Both the position numbers and the translations under genes were made by a program. Under the pieces are notes generated by a model that was not told the DNA's origin, did no database searches, and was given only the letters and a program-made list of their open reading frames with translations. A stretch of DNA of 6,958 nt. Origin: Rhizobium sp. Q54. Its GTDB lineage: Bacteria; Pseudomonadota; Alphaproteobacteria; SMXS01. Shown piece after piece: positions 6,675-6,958 of this stretch. The stretch lies in the NCBI GenBank assembly GCA_945872035.1, contig CAMBYA010000126.1, positions 1-6,958 on the forward strand, written 5' to 3'. How positions within the stretch are numbered: position 1 is the first letter of the stretch; each line of letters opens with the position of its first letter.

Positions 6675-6958
6675 TGCCAGAACGCCGTGTTGCCCCAGCC
6701 AGGGATGCTGCCGTAGTTGAGCGGCCCGGTCTGGGTCCCTCCACCTTGTGGCGCGTACAACAGCGTCGGGATGACGGCGTTCGGGTCGCCGCCGTCGCCG
6801 CCCGGTGGCGGGCCGTTGTCGAACGTCTCGACGATGTAGGCGAGGGTGGTGTCCGCGGTTGTCGGCGGGTCAATCGCATCCTGTCCACCCGGGCTTGTGA
6901 TCACCAGGTTCTCGAGCGGGTTGGGCGGGGTTGCCGGCGGCGGCAGGGCGCCGGGCGG
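6671..6958 (-). CDS. C-terminal end of a probable TpsA (filamentous haemagglutinin-like) secreted protein, partial
   Basis: Only the last 95 codons are visible. The frame stays open to the right edge, so the start is outside the window, and it ends in TGA at 6673-6671. The visible part is rich in Pro, Gly, Thr and Asn: it begins with a proline-rich run (PPGALPPPATPPNP), passes through several Gly/Pro patches (NGPPPGGDGGDP) and ends in GSIPGWGNTAFWQ. It has almost no Lys, no Cys and no membrane helix, which fits a surface-exposed tail. No TPS secretion domain or beta-helical repeats can be seen, because they would lie far upstream. The assignment therefore rests on position: the next gene is a TpsB transporter that starts within this gene's stop codon, and TpsA-TpsB pairs are normally adjacent. 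The GTG at 6904 is an internal valine codon, not a start, because the open frame continues past it. The alternative is another large exported repeat protein carried by the same pore. Confidence 0.7.
   Translation of the reverse strand, partial: PPGALPPPATPPNPLENLVITSPGGQDAIDPPTTADTTLAYIVETFDNGPPPGGDGGDPNAVIPTLLYAPQGGGTQTGPLNYGSIPGWGNTAFWQ

Noticed and set aside
5055..6716. A 553-codon open frame on the plus strand across the transporter gene
   Set aside because: Same pattern: low-complexity Arg/Ala/Asp/Gly-rich translation opposite a well-supported Omp85-type gene.
1..6958. Terminators, promoters, tRNA/rRNA genes, insertion sequences or repeat arrays
   Set aside because: All bases fall within overlapping coding regions. 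I saw no convincing hairpin followed by a T-run, no terminal inverted repeats and no direct repeat array. Subtle elements inside genes cannot be excluded by eye.

Overview
The window is a densely packed stretch of one operon from a high-GC Gram-negative bacterium. An FhaC/ShlB-type outer-membrane transporter and several signal peptides make the Gram-negative assignment firm. The strong G/C bias at third codon positions and the combination of two-partner secretion, CHAT and CHASE2 genes suggest an alphaproteobacterium (for example Rhodospirillales or Sphingomonadales). That rank is inference from general knowledge, not from a marker gene.

All genes read on the minus strand, from right to left, and every junction overlaps by 1 or 4 bases. 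The order is: (1) the last 95 codons of a large secreted protein, probably a filamentous-haemagglutinin-like TpsA adhesin, whose start lies beyond the right edge; (2) a complete 575-residue TpsB transporter of the ShlB/FhaC/HecB family; (3) a complete 997-residue exported protein with TPR-like repeats and a C-terminal CHAT (caspase-like) peptidase domain with an intact His/Cys pair; (4) a complete 231-residue exported protein of unknown function with a FecR-like beta-rich N-terminal half; (5) the first 421 codons of a membrane sensor with an extracytoplasmic CHASE2 domain and three C-terminal membrane helices. The left edge cuts gene 5 where a class III adenylate/guanylate cyclase domain would be expected to begin. 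That gene has no stop inside the window.

There is no intergenic space, and I see no RNA gene, mobile element, CRISPR array, repeat array, terminator or promoter. A promoter would be expected upstream of the TpsA gene, outside the window.

As a working model (inference), the operon exports an adhesin through its own outer-membrane pore. It also places a caspase-like protease and a small beta-rich protein in the periplasm, and monitors the envelope with a CHASE2 receptor that would make a cyclic nucleotide. The individual families are known. Their joint function is, as far as I know, not worked out, and this gene set is the most interesting thing in the window.
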